Assembly: GCA_039881145.1 (NCBI GenBank)
Contig: JAYKKI010000003.1
Span: 8,763,501-8,827,500 of the forward strand
DNA length: 64,000 nt
Direction: 5' to 3'
DNA from: Druceiella hillmani
Lineage: Eukaryota > Arthropoda > Insecta > Lepidoptera > Hepialidae
Shown here: in pieces, positions 13,921 to 24,719 of the stretch
Layout: every line of letters starts with the position of its first letter
How positions within the stretch are numbered: position 1 is the first letter of the stretch
The notes under the pieces: model-generated
Seen by the model: the letters and a program-made list of their open reading frames with translations, nothing else
The model's database searches: none
What the model was told of the DNA's origin: nothing
Program-made: the position numbers and the translations under genes

Positions 13921-14840
13921 ATTTGAAAAGATCTCATCAAATTGCCCACCTGGAGAAGAGAACAAGGAAAAATTACATGGATAACTTCAAAAGGTGTACG
14001 ACAATTTAAAGTAGAGTTTTTAAAACTTGAAATAGTGAAAGGATAATTTAAAAAGAAAAGTATCCATATCTTCGCATTTTTTTATTTGCAATATAATTTT
14101 ATCAGTAGTCATTGGAATATTAAGGTTTGAAAGTTCAAAAGTACTCCGAAAAAATGCAAGATTCAGATTATTTTCCAAAACTTTTAGTACTCAAACATGC
14201 TCCAATGGTTAAAAATAATGTAGATTGAAAGTTTAGTTTTTGTCACTATTTTCTACTAAAAATTCTTTTAGGTAAACTTATCGATATATTCTGGATAACT
14301 TCTTAATTTTATAATAATAATTTTAAAAAAATGTGCGGTTGGTGTACCCCCGTCCAGAAGGAAGTTCCTTACATTATTTTTTCAAATTAACGAGTATTTA
14401 AATGAAATAGTAAGAAACTAGTTTTCATTTAATTTTGCATTGTCTTCGCCTCGTTGTATATATCATACCTAACAAGTTTCAATGTTTCATTTTTCTACAC
14501 TTTTTCTTTTTGATTCTGCTGGAATTGTTATTGACATTGAGCGTTTATTTTCGGTATTGTTTTCGCTCTCTGAAGTTGATTTTCGAATTTTTTTCGCCTA
14601 CGATACTCTTTTTGACGCTGAGCATATGATTTCACTACTATTTCCCTGTAATGCATGTAAATAATAAATAGTAAACACTCGAATCACATGTATATTAAAA
14701 GTATGTCAACAGTAAATACTTGTATTAAGTTATATAATTTATCAACTTACTTTTCTAAGTTTGTTTTATTTAAACTTACTGCTGTTTCTGTTTCTCGACT
14801 TTCCATTATAAAACTGCAATAATGACAAAAAAACAATAAC

Positions 14841-15482
14841 AAATACTTAAAATTAATAAATTACAAAAATTGTCAGCATATTTATTTATTTAAATTTTTA
14901 ATTAAAATTTATTTAGATTATTTGAGTAATTAAAAAAAAATTAATTTTTAGAATAATAAAATTTCCTGTTAAAATGAATTTTAAATTTAATGCAATCACA
15001 AATTGAAATTTAAGCATACTAAAATTAAAATGTTTTTATTTTAATTATTTCAAAATAGAATTAAATTAAATATTAAATTTAACCTTAAGTTTTATTATTC
15101 AACTAATTAATTTTTTTCTTATTTTATTATTTTAATTTTGTTTTATTAAATCATTAAAACTAAATTTAACGTTAATTTTAAGTTTAAATTTAATTATCTT
15201 AATAAATACTAAAATTTCATTATTTACATTTTTTTAAGGTTAGTTATTCTAATTTTTTTAATAAATTAGTCAACTTTGAAATTACTTTTAGTATTAATTT
15301 AGTTATATTAAAAATTAAACCTTATTTTTAATTATATCATTATAAATTTAAATATTTCAAAAATTTCAATGAATATAATGAATTGTTTAATTTACTGAAA
15401 CAATCTATATAAAGTTTAATTAGGTAATGAAAATAAATTAAAATGCTGACAATTTATTGTAATTTATTAATTTTAAGTATTT
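14841..15482. mobile_element. AT-rich foldback element, ~640 bp
   Basis: The outer ~40 bp (14,841-14,879 and 15,443-15,482) are inverted repeats with about two differences, including TGTCAGCAT/ATGCTGACA. The pairing continues inward at lower identity (for example ATTTAGATTATTTGAGTAATT against its counterpart near 15,390-15,420). The interior is almost pure A+T and has no ORF. This fits an old foldback element or MITE. No clear target-site duplication was identified. Confidence 0.55.
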
Positions 15483-16204
15483 AATAAATAATAAAGTAAT
15501 AACGAAAATAAATGAATTTGTCGAAATTTTTTTTTTAATTTATAAATTGGTAATATTTAGTTAATGATATAGCAATAATTTATAATGCAAATAAATGCAT
15601 ACTGAATTGGAAATGGTCTGGCATATGATTGGCTTACAATAGAAAGCCAGTAGTATAAAAAAAATAAGTTTAAATAATAATTACACGTGTTTAGAATTGA
15701 GGTTATAGACCTAACCGCGCACAATACTTGCTACTCGAATGTCGATACTACATACGATATACGCAAGAACACACACACATACAACCATATATAATAGATA
15801 CAGACAGAAGAAAGGGAAACGTGTAACGTTTTTTCCTTATGTTTTTTACCAGTTCGCTCTACTGTAAGCCGCGTAAAAGAACTTTGTTCCAAAAAATTAA
15901 TACACCGGAATTATTTTTCCGGTTTTTGCTGGTTTCTTAGTACCATGATGAATATTACTTAAAATGTATGACGAGGAGTTTACGCGGTAAGATTTACGCT
16001 TCATGAAGAAACCGGGTTCATCTTTATTTTTTGATCGGGGTAGCTTATTTAATAGTTATTTATTCCAAATTCACTCTGACTTCCTTTTACATAAGATAAT
16101 GTGTGATAAATTAGCACGAGGATATCTAACCTCAGGGTTTGTCACTCCTATAGTATCACGTAACTTCAAATTTACTCTCCAATCCACATTTTCTGGATAT
16201 CTAG
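15483..16204. other. AT-rich stretch, no gene seen
   Basis: No supported gene. A short (AC)n-like stretch lies at about 15,768-15,784. The open frame at 16,003-16,281 (plus) is set aside because the opposite strand carries the signal shared with 45,805-45,860. Confidence 0.45.
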
Positions 16205-17090
16205 TGTCGGTACTAACTTCTTTTCGGATTACCTCGCTCAAGCGATTCCATGTTATGACGCTCTGCTTTCGAGCTTCGTAGGGCTTCCAGCAAGTTTTCA
16301 AAATTTTATATTTCACCCACTGCAAACAATGGCATAAATATTCCAAATATTTTCGAATGAGCTTTAATCTCACAGGATAATTAGCAGCAAGCTTTTCCCC
16401 CAACAGTTCTTGTGTTGTTCAACAAAGGAATTATAAAGAATAAAGCTATTCCCTATGAGTTAATGAAAAAAAACACTTTTTCATCGTCTTTAGCATATCG
16501 GTTAGCATTCAACCTACTAAGTAGGATTGCCAATACCGACAAGGTATTAAATACCGAGACCGGTCCTCAATAATGTATCCGTGATAATATGGACTTTCCT
16601 TTAAAATCATAACGTTTGCTACAAAAATTTTAGAATTATTACGGACTTAACAATGCGTACATACGAAGTATAAATATATATTTACTCAGAATAAAAAATC
16701 TACTTCCTTATTTTTATAAAATACTCTATACCTAACCGTAGGGTTTAGATAGAGTATTATGTGAAAGTAAGGAAATAGTCTTTCTTATATTATGATAAAT
16801 TTATATTTATACTCCGTATGCACGTGTCGCTAAGTCCATAATGAGTTTTGTATTATCATTGCAAACTTTATGATCTGAATTTTAAAAGGATATTAATTTC
16901 AAGAGGATAATAATTTCAATAAACTGAATTTTCACTTTTTTCATTTATTTTTGGAGGCCCTTGAGATTTAAGAGCTTTATAATATTTCTATTGAAAAACT
17001 CTTAATAAACTTTTTTTTAATATGCCATTTCTGCAATGAAGAACTGAAAAGAAAGTGTATCTTAATAGGGGTAGTTTTAAAATGATTGCG
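16205..17090 (+). repeat. Dispersed ~0.9-kb repeat, copy 1 of 2
   Basis: Matches 45,805-46,805 in the same orientation. Shared blocks include GGTAcTaACtTCT, CTCAaGCGATTCC, TAACGC-like, CAACCyACyAAGTAGrATkGC, GACCGsGGTyyTmAATAAT, AACTTAACAATrC, ATAAATATATATTTA and ATTTTTGGrGkyCCTTGA. The minus strand encodes a related short peptide in both copies (ITWNRLSEVIRKE here, TMRNRLSKAISRE there), so part may be old coding sequence. An open frame on the minus strand runs 16,071-16,403 (110 codons). The family is not recognised. Confidence 0.5.
16635..16842. mobile_element. Foldback structure inside the dispersed repeat
   Basis: A left arm of ~100 bp (from ATTATTACGGACTTA) and a right arm of ~100 bp (ending TAAGTCCATAAT) are inverted copies at roughly 80% identity, around a short CCGTAGGG centre. 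The right arm is not obvious in the homologous copy at 46,489-46,620, so the inverted arm may be specific to this copy. Confidence 0.5.
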
Positions 17091-17189
17091 GGAAAAAGAT
17101 ACCAACATTTCCTAAATTTTACAAATTTAAGATTTACTTAATTATTTTTTTTAATTTCTAATAGTAATTTCAGTATTGTTTGAAAAGAA

Positions 17190-17414
17190 ATGATCCGCTT
17201 TCTTTGGGTATTTTTAGTTTTTTGTATAACATGTAACAGTTTCAGCGTTACAGACGATTTTCTGATTTATAACTATTTTAAAGAAAATGAAATAAATGCC
17301 CATATAAAAAAACAAACTTCTCTCACTCCTTTTATGGCGTCTTCTTATCTATTAAATTTACCTAAATTTCTAAAGTCTCTTCATAGTTTAGCGAAGTTTA
17401 TTTATAAAATTTAA
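17190..17414 (+). CDS. Possible signal-peptide first exon, unidentified
   Basis: A 74-codon frame begins with an N-terminal Met-Ile-Arg, a hydrophobic core (FLWVFLVFCIT, residues ~4-14) and a small/polar CNSFS cleavage-like segment. A polar stretch with DDFLIYNYF follows. This is the layout of a secretory signal peptide. The frame then runs on with no recognised domain and stops. It could be the first exon of a secreted or membrane protein, but I see no convincing donor site or second exon, and hydrophobic N-termini arise by chance in T-rich DNA. Confidence 0.2.
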   Translation: MIRFLWVFLVFCITCNSFSVTDDFLIYNYFKENEINAHIKKQTSLTPFMASSYLLNLPKFLKSLHSLAKFIYKI

Positions 17415-17519
17415 TAAACTGTTAAGATATAAATTTGTGCTACTTCTTTGAAGTGACTTCATCTATACATGTAATAACATTGTAACAGTGAATTCCGTAC
17501 ATATTTTTTCTAATTATTG

Positions 17520-17961
17520 ATTTATCGTATGGAATGATGAAAAAGACCAGAAAACTTGACCATATAACTTTTGTCTGTCTGTATATTAAATTGTTCTTCA
17601 ACACGCAAACTAGACGGATTCTAAAGAAATTTGTTATGGTGATAGTTTATACCCTCAACCTTTAGGATATTATTTCTGAATTATACGTTAAAACAAAAAA
17701 AAATTGACTTGGACTCTCAACGCCATTTCATACCGTTTTCAGTAAACTTCATTCTCACAAATGTATTACGACGTAGTACTGCCAACATCAACTATTAGCG
17801 GTTTTAGTAAACTTTATGCTCAGACATTTTAAGAATAAATAAAAGATAAAAAAGCAGAATAATTTAGAAAGATCAGTAGCTGTGTAATGGTAAGCATTTT
17901 GGCACGGTAGTAAGTCGAAGACGTGAGTTCAGTTCCCACCAGGCGATTGACTTTTTCATAG
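17520..17961 (+). repeat. tRNA-containing repeat, copy 1 (plus)
   Basis: An inverted homologue lies at 19,267-19,690. Shared blocks in order: CATATGGAATrATrAA, CCATTTCATA, AGTAAACTTCATwCTCA, TGTATTACGAyrTAGTACTGCCAACATCA, TTTTAGTAAACTTTATGCT, a tRNA-like segment and GATTkACTTTTTCATAG. The early part (GTCTGTCTGTAT, ACACGCAAACTAGACGGATT, GAAATTTGTTATGGtGATAG) resembles a sequence often found in insect non-autonomous Helitrons and related repeats; that resemblance is from memory. Confidence 0.55.
17873..17945 (+). repeat. tRNA-like segment (SINE head or tRNA pseudogene)
   Basis: A box A-like TAGCTGTGTAATGG (17,877-17,890) and a box B-like GAGTTCAGTTCCC (17,925-17,937) are about 35 bp apart. That is the layout of an internal polymerase III promoter. 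The acceptor stem does not pair well, so this is not a functional tRNA. The better-preserved relative is on the minus strand at about 19,282-19,352. Confidence 0.5.
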
Positions 17962-18029
17962 TTGGTCTACAATAGTGGTTATGCTGATATTACTTTCAAA
18001 TAGTTTACTTTTTTAACCTGGTTTTTTAT

Positions 18030-18098
18030 TTATAATATTATCAAAATATGTAGAGCTAATACCGCTAATAAGTGGCTCTATATATTTTGATATTATAA
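18030..18098. repeat. Imperfect hairpin, ~25-bp arms
   Basis: TTATAATATTATCAAAATAT...GAGC (18,030-18,056) pairs with GCTCTATATATTTTGATATTATAA (18,075-18,098) apart from a 3-nt gap and one mismatch. Confidence 0.7.
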
Positions 18099-18351
18099 GT
18101 TTGACGCTCATAGAAAATATAGTTTATTGCTGATTTTTTAAACAAGTCTACGCTTTGTCGCTATTTATCCACCCATTTTTCATCCATTGTCAATGTTTTT
18201 ATGTATAACGGTAATTCTAAATAATAATTATCAAGTTTTGTTAACTTTAGAATACATCTTATATAACTACTAACATTTCGTGACAGATGGCACTGTTAGC
18301 AAAATTAAATATTGATAATATTGGCCTAATAATTTTTTTATTTCAAACTCC

Positions 18352-18380
18352 ACGCGATCGAAGTCGCGGGCACAACTAGT
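18352..18380 (+). mobile_element. Helitron-like 3' terminus
   Basis: A GC-rich hairpin (CGCGA 18,353-18,357, loop TCGAAG, TCGCG 18,364-18,368) is followed after seven bases by CTAG (18,376-18,379) and a T. Helitrons typically end in CTRR preceded by a short hairpin and insert between A and T. CGCG...GTCGCGGGCA...CTAGT ends are common in insect non-autonomous Helitrons. The 5' TC end was not placed; the element could extend back to the GTCTGTCTG block near 17,570. Confidence 0.5.
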
Positions 18381-19266
18381 ATTAAATATATTTATATATT
18401 CTTATACACACACATACACACATAGTTTACATGCACACACTTATATATAATTAAATAACTTCGATAATAACCAATTACTAATGTTCTATTCATTGTTTTT
18501 TTAGAGGAAAAATAATGTATTAGATAAAATGTAATCATTAGAAATAATAATGCAATCATTAGAATCTAACGATATTATATAATATAAATAATGTCAATGA
18601 CAACAAAAGAGGTAAGTCAGAAACATTGGCAATGAAATAGGTTCGAATGACAAATATTGTGGAAGTAGGAGAGTCATACTGAAATATTTTTCAAGTGAAA
18701 TATATTATCATTATACAAAGGCGATATGAGCAAACTGTCTGATAAACGTAATTGATTTGATTTTATTGATGAAATGTGAGAATTATTTATTCGATCCCTA
18801 GTTATATCTTCTCACTACGTATTTTGAAGACCTAAAGAAAAACAATATTGATTATTTGTGGAACATCTTAAAATTTTGTGGAATATATTAAAATTACTCA
18901 CCAAAAATGAACATACTATTGAAATGCCAGCTGAATTTTGATGTGATTATATGTTTTATAACGACTCTCCTTTTTAATTTTCCAAATTTATTGTTACTCT
19001 TTGCGAATGTATATTTCGAAAAAATATTAAGGGTTAAGTAGCAATTTGAAAAAAAAACTTGTCTAAATATTCTCTTCAATAAGAGAGAACTATAGTGGTA
19101 GCAATCTTTGTGTAAAATGACATATGGAATATCGACAATATTAATCTTTCAATGCATTTGAATATAAGCTGTAAATATTTTTATAATATTACAAGTCAAA
19201 CACCAGTTTAAAAAGGTGTTATATTTGGAAATAATGTCAGTGTAGTAAGAACTTTTGCAGAATATG
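18381..19266. other. AT-rich spacer, no gene seen
   Basis: Includes a short CACA-rich tract (about 18,405-18,440). The frame at 18,894-19,079 (minus) shows nothing recognisable. Confidence 0.5.
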
Positions 19267-19690
19267 CTATGAAAAAGTAAATCGACCGATCGGCATTGAA
19301 CCCACGTCTTCAACTTGCTACCGTGCCAATGCGCTAATCATTAGACCACAGACAATCTTTTTAACCTATCAAAACGATTATTGCTATTCCTTTCTTAAAT
19401 TTTTTATTTATTATTAAAATATCTATAAGCATAAAGTTTACTAAAACTGCAAATAAATGATGTTGGCAGTACTATATCGTAATACATCTATGAGTATGAA
19501 GTTTACTAAAAACACTATGAAATGGAGTTGACAGTTCCAGTATCGTAATATTTACCAAGTAAGGTTTCTATTGTTTTAATATGTAATGTCCAGAAAAAAT
19601 ATTCTGTATATTTGCCGGAGGTTATAAATTGTTAACAGAAAGACGGATGAAAATGTTATAGATTGGTTTTCTTTATTATTCCATATGCCT
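19267..19690 (-). repeat. tRNA-containing repeat, copy 2 (minus)
   Basis: Inverted homologue of 17,520-17,961, about 1.3 kb away. On the minus strand the tRNA-like part (about 19,282-19,352) has box A-like TGGTCTAATGATTAGCGC and box B-like GGGTTCAATGCC, both closer to consensus than in copy 1. The shared sequence extends ~330 bp upstream of box A, so the tRNA-like segment is internal to the repeat and not at its 5' end as in a simple SINE. Confidence 0.55.
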
Positions 19691-19888
19691 ATACCATATT
19701 GTTTTTATTGTACTGTAACTCTGGTTAACCGTAAAAGATTGCTACTTGGTAGTCAAAGCGTGCTTGTAGTAGTGCTTGCTGATTGGTAGTCAAAAAGGAA
19801 AACGAGATTACTCCGCTGCTTTATTAAATATAATTTCATCCCTGGTTTTCATAGGACGCCGTAGTGAGAGGAATTATTTTTTATTAGT

Positions 19889-21365
19889 AAATTATGCTAT
19901 TCACTTTATGGAATAAGACGCCAATATTAGTTTTTCATTGCATATCACAGTCATACTGATACTTTGCTTCATCAGACTTACATCGTTATTACATTTGTGT
20001 AAATGATTGGTATACTTTATATTGACAGATGTCAGTCTGGCAATATTCATGGTTCAAGATTATGGGTTATTATTTATAGTAATTAAGAGTTCATTACTGA
20101 TTATGTAATCAAATGGCATAAAATTAAGGTAATTTTTGTTCCATTTAGGTTATGCTAGAGACAGACATTACATTTCATATTTATATTCTAATCGTAATAT
20201 ATTATGAAGGGATAAGAATAATTTTAAACACATGAAACATTTATAACAAGTTTTAAGATTATGTAATATGTTATTGGTGTTAAATACACGTAATTATTTT
20301 AACTTACTAACTTTTATGCGTGGCATTGCTCACGTAAATTTTCCATTAAGGTGACGGGGTATGTCCCTGTCTCAATGAGACTATCACAACACCTCTGTGC
20401 AAAAAATATTAAACGTCTGGTCATGTTAACTGAAATATGCAAGTATTCAACTCTCGCAATAAGTGAGCGTTTTGCATATTCATATTAATATTTAGGTCGC
20501 GCCTTATTGAAGAACTAAATTTATTGTAGAACTAATTTTTTTTACATTCTGGGGAATTATGCTAATTTATACTTTGCTTATTGTTTAGTACTGATATATG
20601 AAGGAAGCCAAGCTTCACATTAACTACTTGAATGTCTATTTTATTAGTGATTCTATGACTGTTTGCAGAATAGTTAGATAAAGAAAAACAACTGTAAAAT
20701 TTGTAATATTGTAAATGTAAAAATATCGGTAAGGGGCTAGATCACTTTTAGAACAATTTCCATTCAATGTACATAGCTTATAAGAGAAATAGTGGTCGTA
20801 TCTTTTCATCATTGCTTAAATCAATAACAGAGAAATTAAAAGTGTTGGTCGATTTAATAGAAGTCTTATTAACATTTTTAAAGCTAAAATATATACCAAC
20901 GACAGTTACTTAAAGTAATTTAATCAACGCTTGAATTTAAGATTTTGAAACTTTAAAACTATTAATTCCAATAAAACATCAGAATAATCAATGTCTGCAA
21001 TAATTGAGGAAATAATAAAATTGAATAATCATTTTTTCAGATACAATCTCTTATTTTGGGGTAATAATAATATCAATATATTAAATTAATGTAACAAAAT
21101 TGTATATTAGGTCCACATAATCTTGCACTTGAAGAATGCAATTGTTACTAAATCATTTATATTCATATATTTATTTAATTATTTGTTGGAAATATGTGAA
21201 CCATGAATATTGCCAGACTGACATCTGTCAATATAAAGTATACCAAAATAATAATAAGAAATGTAATAACGATGTAAGTTTGATGAAGCAAAGTATCAGT
21301 ATGACTGTGATATGCAATGAAAAACTAATATTGGCGTCTTATTCCATAAAGTGAATAGCATAATT
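19889..21365. mobile_element. 1.48-kb segment bounded by ~168-bp inverted repeats
   Basis: The left arm 19,889-20,056 and right arm 21,197-21,365 are reverse complements at roughly 95% by eye. The main difference is a short divergent patch (GTGTAAATGA against a TTATTATTA-type stretch). The 1.14-kb interior has no transposase-like ORF and contains a dispersed repeat at 20,795-20,996. It could be a non-autonomous DNA element with long terminal inverted repeats, or two nearby inverted copies of one MITE. I found no clear target-site duplication. The frame at 21,136-21,354 is a shadow of the right arm. Confidence 0.55.
20795..20996 (+). repeat. Dispersed repeat, copy 2 of 2
   Basis: Homologous to 13,616-13,836 in the same orientation (TCATCATTGCTtAAAT, AATAACAG, TCGATTTAATAGAA, TTATTAACATTTTTAAAG). 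Confidence 0.5.
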
Positions 21366-21366
21366 C

Positions 21367-21369
<3 letters not shown>

Positions 21370-21421
<52 letters not shown>
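21370..21421. repeat. (AT)n microsatellite
   Basis: An uninterrupted run of about 25 AT dinucleotides directly abuts the right inverted repeat ending at 21,365. Confidence 0.95.
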
Positions 21422-21425
<4 letters not shown>

Positions 21426-21981
21426 GTGCTTTAGTGAATTATTATGGAAAGGATAGCTTAAGATAAAGATAAAATCCTAAAATAATGTTGAAGAATTGTC
21501 GAGACAACTAGTCTCATTTTTATTATTAATTATAAAATTATGGTTTAACTATGAAAACATAAATTGCAATTTCTTTAAAAATATTTAAAACTTTATGCAA
21601 ATGATATATAGATATTGCCGCCTTTGTAAAAAAAAAAACAAAATGACCCATTTTTTCATGTACTTATTATTTCACGTCTGCATGTACAATGTGGACATAA
21701 ACAAGTAGGTACATAAAATAATTCTTTACAACGTGAAGTAATGTTAATATCATAAAGCTATTAATGAAAAAAAGACTCATAAATTTATTTGTAAATAACA
21801 AAAATAAAAAATAAAACCTGCCATATAATAATAATGAAAAACCTAATATACTTTAAATTAATAAGGGGTGACATGGTAAGTTTCCTCCTTCTCCGTGTAA
21901 GAACTTCACCGAGAACGTAATAATTTACTGTGTAAAGTGGCCATAAACTAATTAAACTAAGTGGACATAAACTGTAAATTA

Positions 21982-21982
21982 A

Positions 21983-22046
<64 letters not shown>
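21982..22046. repeat. (AT)n microsatellite
   Basis: About 32 AT units with one GT interruption. The Ile-Tyr open frame across it is an artefact. Confidence 0.95.
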
Positions 22047-22047
<1 letters not shown>

Positions 22048-24282
22048 AATATATTTAATAATACACGGCTGAAGAGAGTACGAAGGGTAATAATGATCAC
22101 AGGTTACCTGAATAAATAGTATATACCCTTCACAAGGTTAAAATAAATAATTTTTACGAAACTAGCTTTTTAGCACGATTTTAATTTTATCTTTTAATTG
22201 CATTTTAAAATTTCGAAAATGGCGGAAACTTCGATATCCATACGCCCGTCTGTCTGTTACAAGCGAGTTTCTCCAAAATTATTCAACGTAAAAATTTTAA
22301 ATCGAGCAAAGAGATAGAGTATTGTAGCCCAATGATAAACGTAAAACTCAAAAGTGTAAATGTTGATACCGGGGATTAAGTTCAGGTGGTAAATTTAGAA
22401 ATAAAAAGAAATCCAAGGTTAATGTGTAGGATATCAAAAGAGAGCATATTGAAGCATAAATTTAAACATATTTGATATAGTCTTTTTATGAATTTGACAT
22501 AATCTTTTGATGAATATTGTTAAACATTTTTTAGGAAAATGTTTAAAACTTGCTACCCCATTCTTTTTACCGGAAAGATCATCAGAAATATCTGAAAATA
22601 TTCGTGGACACTGAGACTTGGGTATAAAGTGAAAAAAATTATAAGATTGAAAAATTCAAAAGTGATTAATTTTTGTAAAAATAATAATTGATTAATTTCT
22701 CGTAATTTCTGAACCATTCTTTTTATTGTAAAACTTATTCCACAGTAAATATTTCACACGATGTAAGGAATCACTAATGTCATTACACGTTTTTAATATT
22801 TCCAATATGGCTCAGTCGAAACGCTCCTCACTCACCTCCGAGCATAGGCGATGTGATACGGCGGTATGCGACGGAGACCGCGGCAGGGTATCTCTTTTAA
22901 GCATAAAGTCTTTGTGTATATTAAGTGGGGGTCTATTAATATTTAAGTGGGGGTCTGATGGCAAGGAACACTGATTGTGTATGAATAGCTTGCATTTGAA
23001 AATTTTTATTTTCTCAATTTCAACACCCGTTAAAAGAAGTGCAATAAAACAATTTTTTGGTTATAAAAATAGTTATATTTACAAAAATTGTAGTGTGTGG
23101 CATGTATTTGAATTTCATTTGATCTTAATTTTTAATCGAACATTAAATACGATGGCTTGAAGTAGATACTCATTTATAACAACCTCAATATCCAAAATTT
23201 TTTTTCAGATGTGCGGTATTTTACCTTAAATGTAATTAATACGCTTTCCATTAATCTTCATTTAATGCTCAATAATTTTTAAATATCCGATGAGTTATGT
23301 CCTTAAACATCATAAATTATCTTTTTTCTTTTAATTAATATCACTTAATTTTGCATGATAACTCATTCTTGATAATAATCTCGCAAGACCAAAAACACAG
23401 ATTTTAAATCCCCACACCTATTAGTTTTACTAATTTTACAATCTTTGTAGTGAAAAAAATGATTGAATTAGTGGTTAATCAATACCATGGCGTTAGAACA
23501 CTTTCTAACTTTTCAAACAATTGATACAAAAATTTGACCTTCGGCAAACAATTTTAAAACGTTATAGTTAACACATAGGTAAACAAATAAACACGTCCTG
23601 TGTTTATATTATTTTGAAATTAAAAAATAAAATTTTGCGAATATTTGACCAAATCTTACTCACAGAAGTCATTCAATAAGTTTAAATAAATGGTTTTAAA
23701 CAAGAACACTGGCCTAAACAAACGAAAACCACACATAACTTGGATATCCGTTATCTGCATCGACTGGCAGAAAATTCAAATAGTCGATTAGATGATCCAG
23801 AATAGATATAATAAGAAGAGTCGAATCTAAATTAAACAGGAAAGGTCTGGACAAAGACAGAAAAATGAACAAAAGCAAATCTATTTTTAATACTTGTATA
23901 TTATCTTCATTCTTAAATGTAGAGTGATAATATGCATCGAACATCTACATCCTTGAATGTACAGAAGTCTAACAATGTAAGATCAAACAACGTAATTCGT
24001 TAAAGGATCTAAACACCGATTTTAAGCGAAAGGATCTACTTGGTTACGACATTATGAAATAGTCAAATAAGACTAAGAAAACAGTCACAGCACATGTCTT
24101 ATCTTAAATAATTTTTGAGAAATTAAAATTCACAGGACATTTCAAATATCATCACAGGGAAGGCGATCAGTAAAACCAAATAGGTCCTTTTATCCTAATA
24201 TAATAGAAAAATAGTATTTAGTAAAAAAAATATAAGTGCCAATGACCGTTACATGCAGTTGAAGTAAATTTTTTTTGTTGTT
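22047..24282. other. Mostly featureless AT-rich DNA with one GC-richer block
   Basis: A CGTCTGTCTGTTAC block at about 22,248 is a likely TE remnant. The segment 22,807-22,975 is clearly less AT-rich (for example GATACGGCGGTATGCGACGG) and contains a short tandem of TTAAGTGGGGGTCT (about 22,920 and 22,944). A 65-codon frame crosses it (22,777-22,974) with no recognised domain. The rest shows nothing. Confidence 0.45.
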
Positions 24283-24443
24283 GGGCCAGGTATTGCCAAA
24301 AAGCAGGTATTGCCATAAATACGTAGTATAAAAATTTAGTAGTATTTACTGATAATATAATTTACAGTATATAACACAATATAAGTGTTTATATAATTTA
24401 CAGTATATAACACAATGTACAATGTTACATAATATAATTTACA
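24283..24443 (+). repeat. Short tandem repeats
   Basis: AGGTATTGCCA occurs twice, 17 bp apart (from about 24,285). Further on, a perfect 25-bp unit beginning TATAATTTACAG is repeated (24,356-24,380 and 24,392-24,416), with a third partial copy ending near 24,443. Confidence 0.8.
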
Positions 24444-24719
24444 ATTCATGAATAAGTTAAATCGATTATTATCATACATTAAATATGAAATTAGAGGTTT
24501 ATTGTAACAGAAATGAGAAATATTAGAGTTTATGTTGTGTCTACAAATTTTCTAAATTTCTTGAAATAACTACCAATAGCAAATATCTTGAATCACGGTT
24601 GATTTACTACCATCCATTAAGGAGTTCCACTGTTCATTTCCGGACTTCATCATAAGATTATCATCATAATTGTATGGAACCACCTCGCTAGTGTACTTTT
24701 CTAACAAAATAATTATTAA

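Noticed and set aside
16071..16403. Resemblance of the segment VDWRVNLKL to a COMM-domain motif
   Set aside because: Only a few residues match, the rest of the domain is absent, and the segment lies in a dispersed repeat.
17873..17945. A functional tRNA gene
   Set aside because: Box A/B-like motifs exist, but the acceptor and anticodon stems do not pair properly and a diverged relative is part of a repeat.
21785..22048. ORF beginning with a long Ile-Tyr repeat (also at 51,388-51,675 and 49,532-49,780)
   Set aside because: Translations of (AT)n microsatellites.
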